This document shows, piece after piece, positions 34,205-43,052 of a stretch of 64,000 nt of DNA. Location: contig JAOAPI010000172.1 in the NCBI GenBank assembly GCA_025462865.1, positions 54,251 to 118,250 on the forward strand, in the 5' to 3' direction. Below the pieces are notes generated by a model, which saw only the letters and a program-made list of their open reading frames with translations, was not told where the DNA came from and did not search any database. The stretch's first letter is position 1; every line of letters starts with the position of its first letter. Source of the stretch: Candidatus Sulfotelmatobacter sp. Lineage in GTDB: Bacteria; Acidobacteriota; Terriglobia; Terriglobales; Acidobacteriaceae. A program made the position numbers and the translations under genes.

Positions 34205-35146
34205 TCACTTGGCCTTTCCTAACGCCCGCGCCAGAATCGCCATGCGCACCGGAACACCGTTGCGCACCTCATCTACAATTACCGACTGCGGGCCGTCCGC
34301 CACCTCAGCGGTCAATTCGAGGCCACGAATGATCGGACCAGGATGCATCACGATGGCATCGCGCCTGGCCAGCTTCAGCCGCGCCGCCGTCATCTGATAA
34401 CGCGCAATGTAATCCTGCTGGCTGATCTTCTGACCGGCGAGGCGTTCCTTTTGCAGCCGGAGAAGCATAATCACATCTGCGCCTCGCAGCGCGTCTTCGA
34501 TGTGGCGAGTGACGCGAAGGCCGGGCACAAGGGTAGACGACACCTCAGGCACGAATTCGGGCGGACCACAGAGTGTGATCTTCGCTCCGAAGCGCGCCAA
34601 CAGATGGCAGTTCGAACGAGTCACGCGGCTGTGGAAAATATCGCCGATGATCGCGACTTGCAGGCCCTTAAACGATTTCTTGTGTTTCAGAATGGTGAAG
34701 GCGTCAAGCAAAGCCTGAGAAGGATGCTCATGCATGCCGTCACCGGCATTGATCACGGGAATATCCAGATGCTTCGCCATCAGGTGCGGCGCTCCAGCTG
34801 CGGGATGGCGAATGACAATCGCATCCGCGCCCACCGCTCGCAAAGTGTAGCCAGTATCGAGCAGGGATTCTCCTTTTTCGATGCTCGACCCCGAGGATTG
34901 CACCAGCGTGGTGATTGCGCCCAGCGACTTCGCGGCAATCTCGAATGAGGAACGGGTACGCGTTGACGCTTCGTAAAACAGCAACACGATTCGCTTGTTA
35001 CGCAATAGAGGCCGGACCTTCAGAGGATTCATGCGCCGCGCCAGCTTGAGCAGACCCAGGATTTCCTTATCCTCGAGATGCTCGATGCCGAGCAGTGAAC
35101 CGCGCGCCGGTTTATTCATCGCGTAAGAATGCAAACCGTGAATCAT
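34205..35146 (-). CDS. pyrB: Aspartate carbamoyltransferase catalytic subunit
   Basis: Condenses carbamoyl phosphate with aspartate. The 313-aa protein has the carbamoyl-phosphate motif STRTR (residues 61-65), SSIEKGESLLDT, HPSQALLDAFTILKHK and the aspartate-binding MHPGPIIRGLE near the end. No pyrI regulatory subunit lies nearby, as is common outside enterics. It is upstream of pyrC. Weak ATCCGTG-type repeats sit in the gap between them (about 34180-34203). Confidence 0.95.
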   Translation of the reverse strand: MIHGLHSYAMNKPARGSLLGIEHLEDKEILGLLKLARRMNPLKVRPLLRNKRIVLLFYEASTRTRSSFEIAAKSLGAITTLVQSSGSSIEKGESLLDTGYTLRAVGADAIVIRHPAAGAPHLMAKHLDIPVINAGDGMHEHPSQALLDAFTILKHKKSFKGLQVAIIGDIFHSRVTRSNCHLLARFGAKITLCGPPEFVPEVSSTLVPGLRVTRHIEDALRGADVIMLLRLQKERLAGQKISQQDYIARYQMTAARLKLARRDAIVMHPGPIIRGLELTAEVADGPQSVIVDEVRNGVPVRMAILARALGKAK

Positions 35147-35280
35147 ACGCGGCCCGCGCGACCCGCGGCAAGGCCGCTGCGAAAGAGGACGCTTGTCAGT
35201 TCGAAGGGTTGCAAATACTGTGCGCTCGACCGGAGCGGGGCGGTCAAAGGCGTGCCATTCAAATTGGGCGCCGAGCGCAA

Positions 35281-35952
35281 TTACGGACGGTCACGCCTTC
35301 TCTGGAATACAGCGCTTATGGCTCCGCCAACTCCGCCCAGAACTAGAAAGGCTACCAGCCCGAAAACCAAAGACGCCACCATCATGAATGCGAAACCGCC
35401 AGGCGATCTTACGAAATCCAGGAAGGGTTCGACCTGCGGACCGGGGTAGCGCATGGCCGCCTGCTGAACTTTGTCCATCATTTCACTGCGTATTTCAGGA
35501 CCCTTGTGAAGGGTAACCACAATCAATGTCTCAAGAAGAGTCGACACGCCAAACAGCAGAAGGCCGCTAAAGGCACCTAGCTTGGCAGCCAATGCGGTTG
35601 GAATTGTGATGCCAATGTTGCGACGCTGTGAGAAAGTCGCAGCCAGAAAGCCGGCGCCAAGCGCAGCGACGAATGGATTTAGTCCCAGGAACAGCAGCAC
35701 TACTGCCACAGAAGCCGCCAAAGCACATGGCCGCATCGCATAAGCCCAGCGCGTAGACAGAGGACCCACCGGAACGCCGGTAATGCCTGCCTCTCCTTCG
35801 TGCATGAGTGCCGGAAAAGCAGTCGCGCCGCCAGCGAGCACTTCCAGCGGAACGTCAGGCAGCACCACGCGAATCTGCGGTGCTCCGCATTGCGAGCAAA
35901 ACGCCTTGCCATCTTCGACGTCGTGTCCGCACTTATGACAGGGATGGTCCAT
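35281..35952 (-). CDS. Zinc-ribbon membrane protein
   Basis: A 223-aa protein with an N-terminal zinc ribbon (CHKCG and CSQCG, residues 5-23) followed by three or four hydrophobic segments (about 77-105, 118-150 and 185-212). This architecture is common among uncharacterised bacterial proteins. It lies upstream of pyrB with a 134-bp gap; co-transcription is uncertain. Function unknown. Confidence 0.75.
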   Translation of the reverse strand: MDHPCHKCGHDVEDGKAFCSQCGAPQIRVVLPDVPLEVLAGGATAFPALMHEGEAGITGVPVGPLSTRWAYAMRPCALAASVAVVLLFLGLNPFVAALGAGFLAATFSQRRNIGITIPTALAAKLGAFSGLLLFGVSTLLETLIVVTLHKGPEIRSEMMDKVQQAAMRYPGPQVEPFLDFVRSPGGFAFMMVASLVFGLVAFLVLGGVGGAISAVFQRRRDRP

Positions 35953-36044
35953 GGGAGCTAAGGGAGGAGCTAGCTTGAAGGGTATCGCACGGTCAACGGC
36001 AGGCGCAAGGAACCGGAACTTCTAGCGCTGATTGAACATTCTTT

Positions 36045-36626
36045 TCAGATATCGCCTTGCTTGCCGCGGGCGTAAACGTACACCAAGGCGAAGGTCGAGC
36101 CGCTGCGTCCGTTTCTTGGTTCGACGGCGACTGCGTGTTGATGGTCCTCGGTGCCGACTTTCAGTTCGGTAACGGGGCCGGTGTTGTCGCTATCACACTT
36201 CAACTCTTTCGATCCCTTGGAATCTTTTTCATCATCGTGGACGTCGACGGCTCCGCCGTGTTTCTGGGAGTGGCACTCGAGGACTTTGCCGTACTTCTTG
36301 AGTTTGTCGCGATAGAAGTCGATGATTTTTGAGGGAGCGTCGTCGGATTCGTAGTTGGCGATCACCAGTTTGAAACCGAAGGCTTCCGTGAAAACGCTGA
36401 GGTTGGCATGGTTCTGGTTATCATCGTCAGCCTTGAGGCGCGCTCCGGGATACAGTGGCAGGCCAACCTTGCGAGCGTCTGCATCGCTGCCCAAATGAAG
36501 ATCACCGACGGTGCTGCGGACATCGAATGCTTTGTCCCGACCGCCATCTGACTTTTCGGACTGGGCGAGAGCGCCCGGAATCGCGAACAAGAGGGCGAAT
36601 GTTAGAGCGAACATTGGTCGTTGCAT
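36045..36626 (-). CDS. Exported protein, paralogue of the next gene
   Basis: A 193-aa protein with a signal peptide ending at about LAQ (residue 22). The mature part has LYPGARLKADD, FGFKLVIANYESDDAPSKIIDFYRDKLKKYGKVLECH and a HAVAVEPRNG and LVYVYARGKQGDI ending. It is clearly homologous over its full length to the adjacent 36664-37260 gene. The ATG at 36626 follows GGAGG by 6 bp. I recognise no named family; the conserved aromatic/Asp segments suggest a binding protein. Confidence 0.75.
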   Translation of the reverse strand: MQRPMFALTFALLFAIPGALAQSEKSDGGRDKAFDVRSTVGDLHLGSDADARKVGLPLYPGARLKADDDNQNHANLSVFTEAFGFKLVIANYESDDAPSKIIDFYRDKLKKYGKVLECHSQKHGGAVDVHDDEKDSKGSKELKCDSDNTGPVTELKVGTEDHQHAVAVEPRNGRSGSTFALVYVYARGKQGDI

Positions 36627-36663
36627 GATTTTCCTCCGCAAGATCTCCGAAAGCGATCCCGTC

Positions 36664-37260
36664 CTAAATATCGGCATCTTTCCCGTGGGTGCGGATATAC
36701 ACCAGCGAGAAACTCGATCCTGTACCTTCCGGTTCGACGGACACAATGTGTTGATCATTTTTCCTGCCCGCCTTGAGCTCAGTGTGGGTGCCGTGTTCAC
36801 CCTCACAGCTCAGTTCGCTGGAACCATCTTTCGATCCGTGCGATCCCGTCTTCATGTTCATATCGAAGTGGCCGGAGGTGTGGCATTCAAGAACTGGACC
36901 GTACTTCTTCAACTGATCTTTGTAAAAAGACAGAACCTTGGCAGGCTCATCGTCCGATCGATAATTGAGCGCGACAACTTTAAGGCCAAGACCGAAGCCG
37001 GAGATGTTAACGTTGGCACTTTTGTCGCTGCCGTCGGAATCCTTTTCCTTGAGATGGGCGCCAGGATAGATGGTCAGGCCCACATCGGCCGGGTTAGCCT
37101 CTTTGCTGACGTGAATTCCTCCGACGAGGGTGTTGATGTCGACCTGTTTGTCCTGGCCATTGGCCTGCTTCTTCACGTTCACATTGCAGCCGGTCACGAC
37201 CAGAAATGCGGTCAGGATCACCGCAATCCGAAGCAGAATGTGAGAACTATTTTTGCCCAT
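36664..37260 (-). CDS. Predicted lipoprotein, paralogue of the preceding gene
   Basis: A 198-aa protein with a lipoprotein signal ending in VVTGC (Cys25), so anchored to a membrane. The body repeats the paralogue: LTIYPGAHLKEKD, FGLGLKVVALNYRSDDEPAKVLSFYKDQLKKYGPVLECH and LVYIRTHGKDADI. Its start overlaps the end of the GH3 gene by 14 bp, indicating coupling with the glycosidase, and the second paralogue follows after 37 bp. Confidence 0.75.
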   Translation of the reverse strand: MGKNSSHILLRIAVILTAFLVVTGCNVNVKKQANGQDKQVDINTLVGGIHVSKEANPADVGLTIYPGAHLKEKDSDGSDKSANVNISGFGLGLKVVALNYRSDDEPAKVLSFYKDQLKKYGPVLECHTSGHFDMNMKTGSHGSKDGSSELSCEGEHGTHTELKAGRKNDQHIVSVEPEGTGSSFSLVYIRTHGKDADI

Positions 37261-39115
37261 GTTGAGACCCTCCGTTGGCCACCTGAAGCGGGCGCTCAAG
37301 GCCAGCGCCCCGCTGGGCAATATTCGGAATACTCACCGGAAGATGCCCGCGAATGGCGATTTCCCCAAACAGCGCCTTCACCGCGCCAATCTCTGAAACT
37401 GTCGCGTTGGAAAACGTACACATATAATTCTCAACCTTCGGAAAGGTCGCTGCAAGATACGGATTTCCCATCGCCACTACCACCGTTTTTGCTGCCGCAC
37501 GATCAAGCAACTGCTCCAGAAGCACTCCGGTGGCATCCGCCAGGGCGACTGTGTTGCCCACCTTCCCGGCGTTCGGAACCACGTAAACGGCCGCCACCAC
37601 GGTCCGCGCTTCGTCGACTGCTTTCAACACCTCACTGCTCATTCCGGCCGCTATGCCAGGATCCACGTACATCAAGCGCGCGTCAGGAATACGAGCCCGA
37701 AGCTCGCGGGTGAAGGCGCGACCGGATTCAGTGCGTACGTCGTCCGAGAACATCACCGCCAACACCTGTTTACGTGTGACCTCTTGTGTTGTGTACGGAA
37801 GTCCGCCTTTCGCGGTTCCCTTGGATTTAAACGGCAAAAGCTTGCCATTATCCCGCACCAGCGTGACCGCGGCCTCGGCCGTCTGTTGTCCAAAGGCCAG
37901 ATTTTCGGGCTTCCCCACCGCGGTTGCAATCGTCTTCACATCCACGAGGCGGGCGTGTTGTAGGTCAAGAGAAGCCTTTGCTTTCAAGATCTTGAGGACT
38001 GACCGGTCCAGCCGCTCGCGGGAGATCTCCCCAGACTGCACCGCCTGCAACATGGAGTTGTACGAGGCCGGAAAGTCGGCGGGAATCAGCAACAAATCAT
38101 TCCCAGCCTTGAAAGACTCAACTGCTGCTCTTCCAATATTGTTGGAGAAAAGGTGGGTCAGGCCTGCCATGTCCAGCGCATCGGTGACGATGATTCCTTT
38201 GAAACCAAGCTGCTTTTCCAGCAGGTCAGAGACGATCACCGGCGAGATGGTCGCAACATGATTGGCATCAGGATCGAGCGCTGGCACGGTGACGTGCGCC
38301 ACCATGACGGAATCGACGCCCGCCGCAATCGCTTGGCGGAACGGCGGCAGTTCAATCGAATCGAGATGGGCGCGGTCAACGTTGACACTCGCGACCCCAA
38401 GATGAGAATCAGTTGCGGTATCGCCGTGCCCTGGAAAATGCTTGACCGTTGTGAGCATTCCTCCGTCATGCGCGCCCTTGATATAGGCGGCGACCAGATC
38501 GCCAACTTGGCGGGGATCTTCTCCGAACGAGCGCGTATTGATGATGGGATTGGCGGGGTTTGAATTGACATCGGCATCGGGGAAAAAGTTCCAGTGAATG
38601 CCAATGGCTCGTGCTTCCTCGGCGGTAATGCGGCCGAAGGCCTCCGCATCTTGCATCCTGCCATCTCCCCCGAAAGCCATGGCGTGCGGGAACACAGTAG
38701 TTCCCATCAACCGCATCGAGACGCCACGTTCAAAATCGGCGGCGAACAATAGCGGAAGTTTGGATTCGTGCTGCAGTCGGTTAAGGAGTTCCGCGGCTTC
38801 GTAGGGTTCGCTGCGTAGTAGATACGGGCCGTCCACGTGAACCGTCATGGCAAACGAGCCCACGTGATACTTCTGCATGTTGTTGAGCAGTTCCAGATAT
38901 TCCGGGTTCCCCACATTCAGGAAACTCGCCCGGCACCAGATCATAAACACCTGGCCGATTTTTTCTTCGACAGATAACTTACGCAGAGTTTTCTCAGCCC
39001 ACTTGTCGCCGTCGTGCGTCTCGTGAATAGGCCCGGGACGCTGGTATTTATCTTTTGCGGACGCGGCGGTAGTGAGCAGCGAAACGAAAATCAGGCAGAT
39101 AATTGTTCGGTGCAT
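37247..39115 (-). CDS. Glycoside hydrolase family 3 (beta-N-acetylhexosaminidase-type)
   Basis: An exported 622-aa protein (signal peptide to about residue 20). The GH3 N-terminal barrel includes KHFPGHGDTATDSHLG near residue 225, the NagZ-type histidine/aspartate motif on the loop, and FKGIIVTDALDMAGL near residue 310 with the catalytic nucleophile Asp. A C-terminal GH3 domain follows. The HFPGHG motif favours hexosaminidase over glucosidase specificity, so peptidoglycan or chitin fragments are likely substrates. Two small exported paralogues are encoded directly downstream. Confidence 0.88.
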   Translation of the reverse strand: MHRTIICLIFVSLLTTAASAKDKYQRPGPIHETHDGDKWAEKTLRKLSVEEKIGQVFMIWCRASFLNVGNPEYLELLNNMQKYHVGSFAMTVHVDGPYLLRSEPYEAAELLNRLQHESKLPLLFAADFERGVSMRLMGTTVFPHAMAFGGDGRMQDAEAFGRITAEEARAIGIHWNFFPDADVNSNPANPIINTRSFGEDPRQVGDLVAAYIKGAHDGGMLTTVKHFPGHGDTATDSHLGVASVNVDRAHLDSIELPPFRQAIAAGVDSVMVAHVTVPALDPDANHVATISPVIVSDLLEKQLGFKGIIVTDALDMAGLTHLFSNNIGRAAVESFKAGNDLLLIPADFPASYNSMLQAVQSGEISRERLDRSVLKILKAKASLDLQHARLVDVKTIATAVGKPENLAFGQQTAEAAVTLVRDNGKLLPFKSKGTAKGGLPYTTQEVTRKQVLAVMFSDDVRTESGRAFTRELRARIPDARLMYVDPGIAAGMSSEVLKAVDEARTVVAAVYVVPNAGKVGNTVALADATGVLLEQLLDRAAAKTVVVAMGNPYLAATFPKVENYMCTFSNATVSEIGAVKALFGEIAIRGHLPVSIPNIAQRGAGLERPLQVANGGSQHGQK

Positions 39116-39188
39116 GCACAGAACGATAGCAGAAGTACAAGGGAACAGCGTTGGATTGGTTTCTGTTGTATTGGGTTATCCGTGTTCA

Positions 39189-40160
39189 TCAGCGAAAATC
39201 CGCGGCAAACGATTTTGTTCTCTCTGCGGCGACGAGCTGAATCTCTGGGTCATCCCCAAAGCCGTTCAGCCAGTGAACTCCCGACTCCCGGCGAAACCAC
39301 GTCATCTGGCGTTTAGCGTAGTTGCGGTGGGCCTGCTGGGCGGCCTGTAGCGCCTGGTCTCGCGTGACTTCTCCACGCAGGAATTGCAGCGCTTGCTTGT
39401 AGCCCAGGGATGAAAGCGGGCCGGCACCGGCGCCGTATTTCTTAAGCAGGCGCTGCGTTTCTTCGATCAACCCCTCCTCAAACATTTTCTGCGCTCGACG
39501 GTTGATTCGATCATAGAGAACCGGACGTTCCGGATCGAGACCGATGTGCAGGATGCGGAAACCGCGTAGCGGGTCGCGTCCGTGCTTTTGCCAGAGTTCA
39601 GTCATCTTTTCGCGAGAGGCCAGGCAAACTTCAATTCCACGGATCACTTTGGGAGTATCGTTGGCATGAATCTTCTCTGCTGCTGCGCGATCCAAGCGGC
39701 GCAGGATGCGGTGAAGGTATCCCGAGTCGCGGCTCTCGGCTCTGCCACGCAGTCGCTCGCGCAATTCGTCTGATCGCTGCGGACCGGGGAACAATCCCTC
39801 AAGCAAGGCACGCAAATAGAGTCCAGTTCCTCCTACAACGATTGGCAAGTGTCCCCGCGCTTTGATTTCCTCGAGCACTTGCCTTGCCTGGCGCGCATAT
39901 TCGCCCGCTGTCATGTGGCTGGAAGGTTCGACGGAATCAAGCAGGTGATGCGGGACACGCGCGCGTTCCGCGGGAGTGGGCTTCGCGGTTCCAATGTCAA
40001 ACTCGCGGTACATGGCGACGGAATCGCAATTCACAATCTCGCCATTGAAACGCTCGGCTAGCGCGAGAGAAAGCGCTGTCTTTCCGCTGGCTGTAGGGCC
40101 CAGCACAACGACAAGAAGCGGCTCAGGCTGCGCCGACGCCACCGTCAGCGCACGCTCCAA
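39189..40160 (-). CDS. miaA: tRNA dimethylallyltransferase
   Basis: Adds a dimethylallyl group to A37 of tRNAs reading UNN codons. The 323-aa protein has the P-loop GPTASGKT (residues 21-28), the DSVAMYREFDIGTAKPT segment, HHLLDSVEPSSHMTAGEYARQA and VVGGTGLYLRALLEGLF. The final part contains RNYAKRQMTWFRRE. It is divergent from the regulator gene at 40396, sharing a 235-bp promoter region. Confidence 0.95.
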   Translation of the reverse strand: MERALTVASAQPEPLLVVVLGPTASGKTALSLALAERFNGEIVNCDSVAMYREFDIGTAKPTPAERARVPHHLLDSVEPSSHMTAGEYARQARQVLEEIKARGHLPIVVGGTGLYLRALLEGLFPGPQRSDELRERLRGRAESRDSGYLHRILRRLDRAAAEKIHANDTPKVIRGIEVCLASREKMTELWQKHGRDPLRGFRILHIGLDPERPVLYDRINRRAQKMFEEGLIEETQRLLKKYGAGAGPLSSLGYKQALQFLRGEVTRDQALQAAQQAHRNYAKRQMTWFRRESGVHWLNGFGDDPEIQLVAAERTKSFAADFR

Positions 40161-40310
40161 TGAATCGCATGCCAGTAGCGAACCAGGGTTAGGACGAGCA
40201 AAAGGAAAGCGACCAGCAACAAGCCGGAAGTTTCCGTGGCGTAAACCGAGTGCCGTGGATTTTTGTGGGCACGGTCGTTATGGCGCTGAGCATTCACCAC
40301 GGCTTCATTG

Positions 40311-40379
40311 TACGCCGGACAACTTACGCCGGACGACTTTACGCCGTAAGAACCTGCTCACACGTAGTGCTACACTACG
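40311..40379 (+). promoter_or_regulatory. Tandem repeats and palindrome upstream of the membrane regulator
   Basis: TACGCCG occurs at 40311, 40325 and 40340, giving 14- and 15-bp spacing of near-identical units (TACGCCGGACRACTT). TTACGCCGTAA (40339-40349) is itself a palindrome. Further on, CGTAGTG-CTA-CACTACG (40363-40379) is a perfect 7-bp inverted repeat ending 16 bp before the ATG. The layout suits binding sites of an OmpR/PhoB-type regulator, possibly the gene's own product. Confidence 0.6.
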
Positions 40380-40395
40380 CGTCGGTTGCTGTTTC

Positions 40396-41244
40396 ATGTC
40401 CGGTTTTCAAGACAATCACGCCGAGAGAATTGCGCGCTTTGGACTCTTCGAGCTCGATCTCGCCGCCGGCGAGTTGCGCAAGAACGGAGTGAGGCTGCGC
40501 CTGCAGGAGCAACCATTTCGAGTCCTCGCATTGCTGCTGGAATATGCCGGCAACGTAGTCACGCGCGAGGAGTTGCACCGGCAACTTTGGCCCGCCGAAA
40601 CCTTTGTGGATTTCGACCATGGGCTGAATACCGCCATAAACAAGTTGAGAGAGACGCTGGGGGACTCGGCGTCCAGTCCTCGATATATCGAAACGCTGGC
40701 GCGCCGGGGATATCGCTTCATCGCGCCGGTACAGCACGCACCCACCTCTGGCAGCCGCGTGGAAGCCGCTTCTGGCACAGCTTTGCCCGAAGTGCGTCTT
40801 CATCCTGAACTGGAAATTCCCATCCCGCGCCGCAGCTTAACGCGAGGATTGTTTGCTCTGGTCCAGATAATGTATTTGACTTTTTATCTCTCCGCGTTGT
40901 TCCGCTTGCATGCTGTTCAAGGAATTGCGGAATCGTTTCTCTCAGGATGGAAAGCGGCTGTAATTGTCGCTGCGGTGATGGTCACCGCTGGGGTGGGCAT
41001 TCCGCTGCGCTGTTACTTGCTCTCGGCGGTGGCATTCGACTATCGGCGATTGGGCGAGAAGTTTCAGCGAATATTCCTGTTCATACTGGTACTCGACCAG
41101 TTGTGGGCTGTAGCGCCGTTTCTGCTCATTCATTCCATTGGCTTGGGCACGGCATTCGCGGCGAGCGCTGGCCTACTGTACGTGCCTTTCTCCGAACGAT
41201 CGCTGATTCAGATGGCATATGTAAGGCCGCAGGCGCAGGAGTGA
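40396..41244 (+). CDS. Membrane-anchored winged-helix transcriptional regulator
   Basis: A 282-aa protein. Residues 14-105 are an OmpR/PhoB-type winged helix (FGLFELDLAAGELRKNGVRLRLQEQPFRVLALLLE, then GYRFIAPV). The C-terminal part (about 145-282) has four hydrophobic segments, so the DNA-binding domain is tethered to the membrane, as in ToxR/CadC-like regulators. No enzymatic domain is present. The ligand and target genes are unknown. The tandem repeats directly upstream are candidate autoregulatory sites, and a DUF4097 gene follows on the same strand. Confidence 0.85.
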   Translation: MSGFQDNHAERIARFGLFELDLAAGELRKNGVRLRLQEQPFRVLALLLEYAGNVVTREELHRQLWPAETFVDFDHGLNTAINKLRETLGDSASSPRYIETLARRGYRFIAPVQHAPTSGSRVEAASGTALPEVRLHPELEIPIPRRSLTRGLFALVQIMYLTFYLSALFRLHAVQGIAESFLSGWKAAVIVAAVMVTAGVGIPLRCYLLSAVAFDYRRLGEKFQRIFLFILVLDQLWAVAPFLLIHSIGLGTAFAASAGLLYVPFSERSLIQMAYVRPQAQE

Positions 41245-41413
41245 AAACAATAGCTGGGGTTTACCCTGAAGTACGAGAGAACGACAAGAGAGCACGGTGC
41301 CGCGTGACGCAGGGGCTGGACATTCGCACGATTTTCCAGGAACCAATCTCACGAATCTTCCGTAACTACGTCTAAGAGGCGGGCTGAAGTGTGCTCACCC
41401 ACTGGAGAATCTT

Positions 41414-42238
41414 ATGAAACACATCGGTATCGGCGGCCGGATGTTCATGGGTCTAATGCTAGGCGGCCTGGTCTGCGCTTTTACTACGGTGCCGGCGCAG
41501 GCTGAGGAGTGGTCGAAAACTTACACCATCACCGGCAAGCCCGACTTGCGGGTAGAGACCTCTGACGCCAACATTCATGTCTCTACGTGGGACCAGAACA
41601 CGATCGAAGCCAAGGTTACGACAACTCACTACAAGCTCGGCGGCGATGGCATCCGAGTGGAAGAGCACCAGACCGGGGATACGGTCGAGATTGAGGTGCG
41701 GTACCCGCACTTACATTTTGGTATCAACATTAACAGTGCCACCCGTCGCGTCGACATTGACGTTCGCATGCCGCGCGAAGGCCGAGTGAACCTCCATACC
41801 GGCGACGGTAGAATCCTACTCGCCGACTTCAAAGGCGATATGCAATTGCGCAGCGGCGATGGCGGACAGGAGATTGAGAATGTGGATGGCAAGTTGCGCG
41901 CGACGACCGGGGATGGCCACATTCGCGCCTCCGGGCGTTTTGACGAGCTCGAACTGAAGACCGGAGACGGTCGCGTGGACGCGCGAGCCGCCGCAGGGTC
42001 CGCTATGGCGGCTAGTTGGCGGCTGGAAACTGGCGACGGAACGGTCACGCTCGAAGTCCCGAATAACCTGGCTGCCGACGTGGATCTCCATACCGGCGAC
42101 GGCCACATCGATCTGGATATGCCGGTAACGACGGAAGGCAAGATTCGCGAAAACGAAGTTCGCGGCAAACTGAACGGCGGCGGTAACCTGCTGGTGATTC
42201 ATACAGGCGATGGATCTATCCATCTACGAAAAGGCTGA
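41414..42238 (+). CDS. Exported DUF4097-type beta-strand repeat protein
   Basis: A 274-aa protein with a signal peptide (cleavage near residue 30, AQA). The mature part carries seven [TS]GDG motifs, at residues 129, 147, 165, 183, 206, 227 and 264; the first four are exactly 18 residues apart, consistent with a right-handed beta-helix or roll. It matches the DUF4097 family, whose function is unsettled. A GGAG ribosome site precedes the ATG. Its neighbours are a membrane regulator upstream and a toxin-antitoxin pair downstream. Confidence 0.8.
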   Translation: MKHIGIGGRMFMGLMLGGLVCAFTTVPAQAEEWSKTYTITGKPDLRVETSDANIHVSTWDQNTIEAKVTTTHYKLGGDGIRVEEHQTGDTVEIEVRYPHLHFGININSATRRVDIDVRMPREGRVNLHTGDGRILLADFKGDMQLRSGDGGQEIENVDGKLRATTGDGHIRASGRFDELELKTGDGRVDARAAAGSAMAASWRLETGDGTVTLEVPNNLAADVDLHTGDGHIDLDMPVTTEGKIRENEVRGKLNGGGNLLVIHTGDGSIHLRKG

Positions 42239-42250
42239 ATTGGAACCCGG

Positions 42251-42280
42251 TGTCTGACAAATGTGTTACACTGTCAGACA
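42251..42280 (+). promoter_or_regulatory. Inverted-repeat operator overlapping the antitoxin start
   Basis: TGTCTGAC (42251-42258) and GTCAGACA (42273-42280) form a perfect 8-bp inverted repeat separated by 14 nt. Its last base is the first base of the antitoxin ATG. A -10-like TACACT lies between the arms (42267-42272). This fits autoregulation by an RHH antitoxin. Confidence 0.7.
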
Positions 42281-42543
42281 TGGGTTCGCAACGTATTACG
42301 GTTCGGGTTCCGGCGGCACTGGGGGTCCGGCTTCGCCACCAGTCCCAGGTAAAGGGACAAACTCCGTCGGACCTGGTACGAGTCGCGTTAGAGAATTACT
42401 TGCATCAGGATAGCGCTGCAGGTTCGGCTTTCGAATTGGCGAAGGCAGCACGATTGATTGGTTGCGCGCGCGGCGCGCCACCGGATCTAAGTACAAACCC
42501 CCGGCATTTCGATGAATTCGGACGGGATAGACGGGATAAATGA
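42280..42543 (+). CDS. Ribbon-helix-helix antitoxin
   Basis: An 87-aa protein with an N-terminal ribbon-helix-helix DNA-binding segment (RITVRVPAALGVRLRHQ..GQTPSDLVRVALENYL, about residues 4-43) and an Arg/Asp-rich flexible tail likely to bind the toxin. Its stop overlaps the toxin ATG by 4 bp (ATGA). The ATG at 42280 is preferred over the GTG at 42250 because the operator palindrome occupies that interval. Confidence 0.85.
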   Translation: MGSQRITVRVPAALGVRLRHQSQVKGQTPSDLVRVALENYLHQDSAAGSAFELAKAARLIGCARGAPPDLSTNPRHFDEFGRDRRDK

Positions 42544-42959
42544 GGCGAATTCTGGTGGACACCGGCCCGCTGGTGGCCATCCTTTCCCGGGAAGACTCAC
42601 TTCACGAGACTTGCGTCAAAGCGCTACGTGAAATGGCCGCGCCTCTGTTTTCATGTTGGCCGGTCGTCACCGAGGCGGCTTGGTTGTTACGACACTCTCC
42701 GCGAGCAGTTCAGCAATTGTTGGGCAGTCTGGACGGAGGATTTCTAGAAATACTTCCTTTGGCGGGAACAGAGGCTAAACCCGTGGCGGCCTTAATGAAG
42801 CGATATGAGAGCTTGCGTCCTCAACTTGCCGATGCCACCTTGGTTTATCTTGCCGCCCGGGAACGAATCGAAACGATCTTCACTTTGGATCGACGCGACT
42901 TCTCCGTTTATCGAACCGGTCGCAGACGCTCTTTTCGCATTTTGCCAGAGATGGATTAA
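42540..42959 (+). CDS. PIN-domain toxin
   Basis: A 139-aa VapC-like ribonuclease. PIN-type acidic residues are in family positions: Asp7 (LVDTGPL), Glu45 (VVTEAAWLL), Asp97 (LADATLVYLA) and Asp116/Asp119 (TLDRRDF). It overlaps the RHH antitoxin, so the two form a type II toxin-antitoxin operon. The RNA target cannot be read from sequence. Confidence 0.88.
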   Translation: MRRILVDTGPLVAILSREDSLHETCVKALREMAAPLFSCWPVVTEAAWLLRHSPRAVQQLLGSLDGGFLEILPLAGTEAKPVAALMKRYESLRPQLADATLVYLAARERIETIFTLDRRDFSVYRTGRRRSFRILPEMD

Positions 42960-43052
42960 CTTCGACGTCAGGATTCGCGCAGATTTAGTGCATTACCTAT
43001 TTCACGTTCGAACGTTTTACTTTAACTCGATCTTTCCTCAGCGGAGGTTCCC

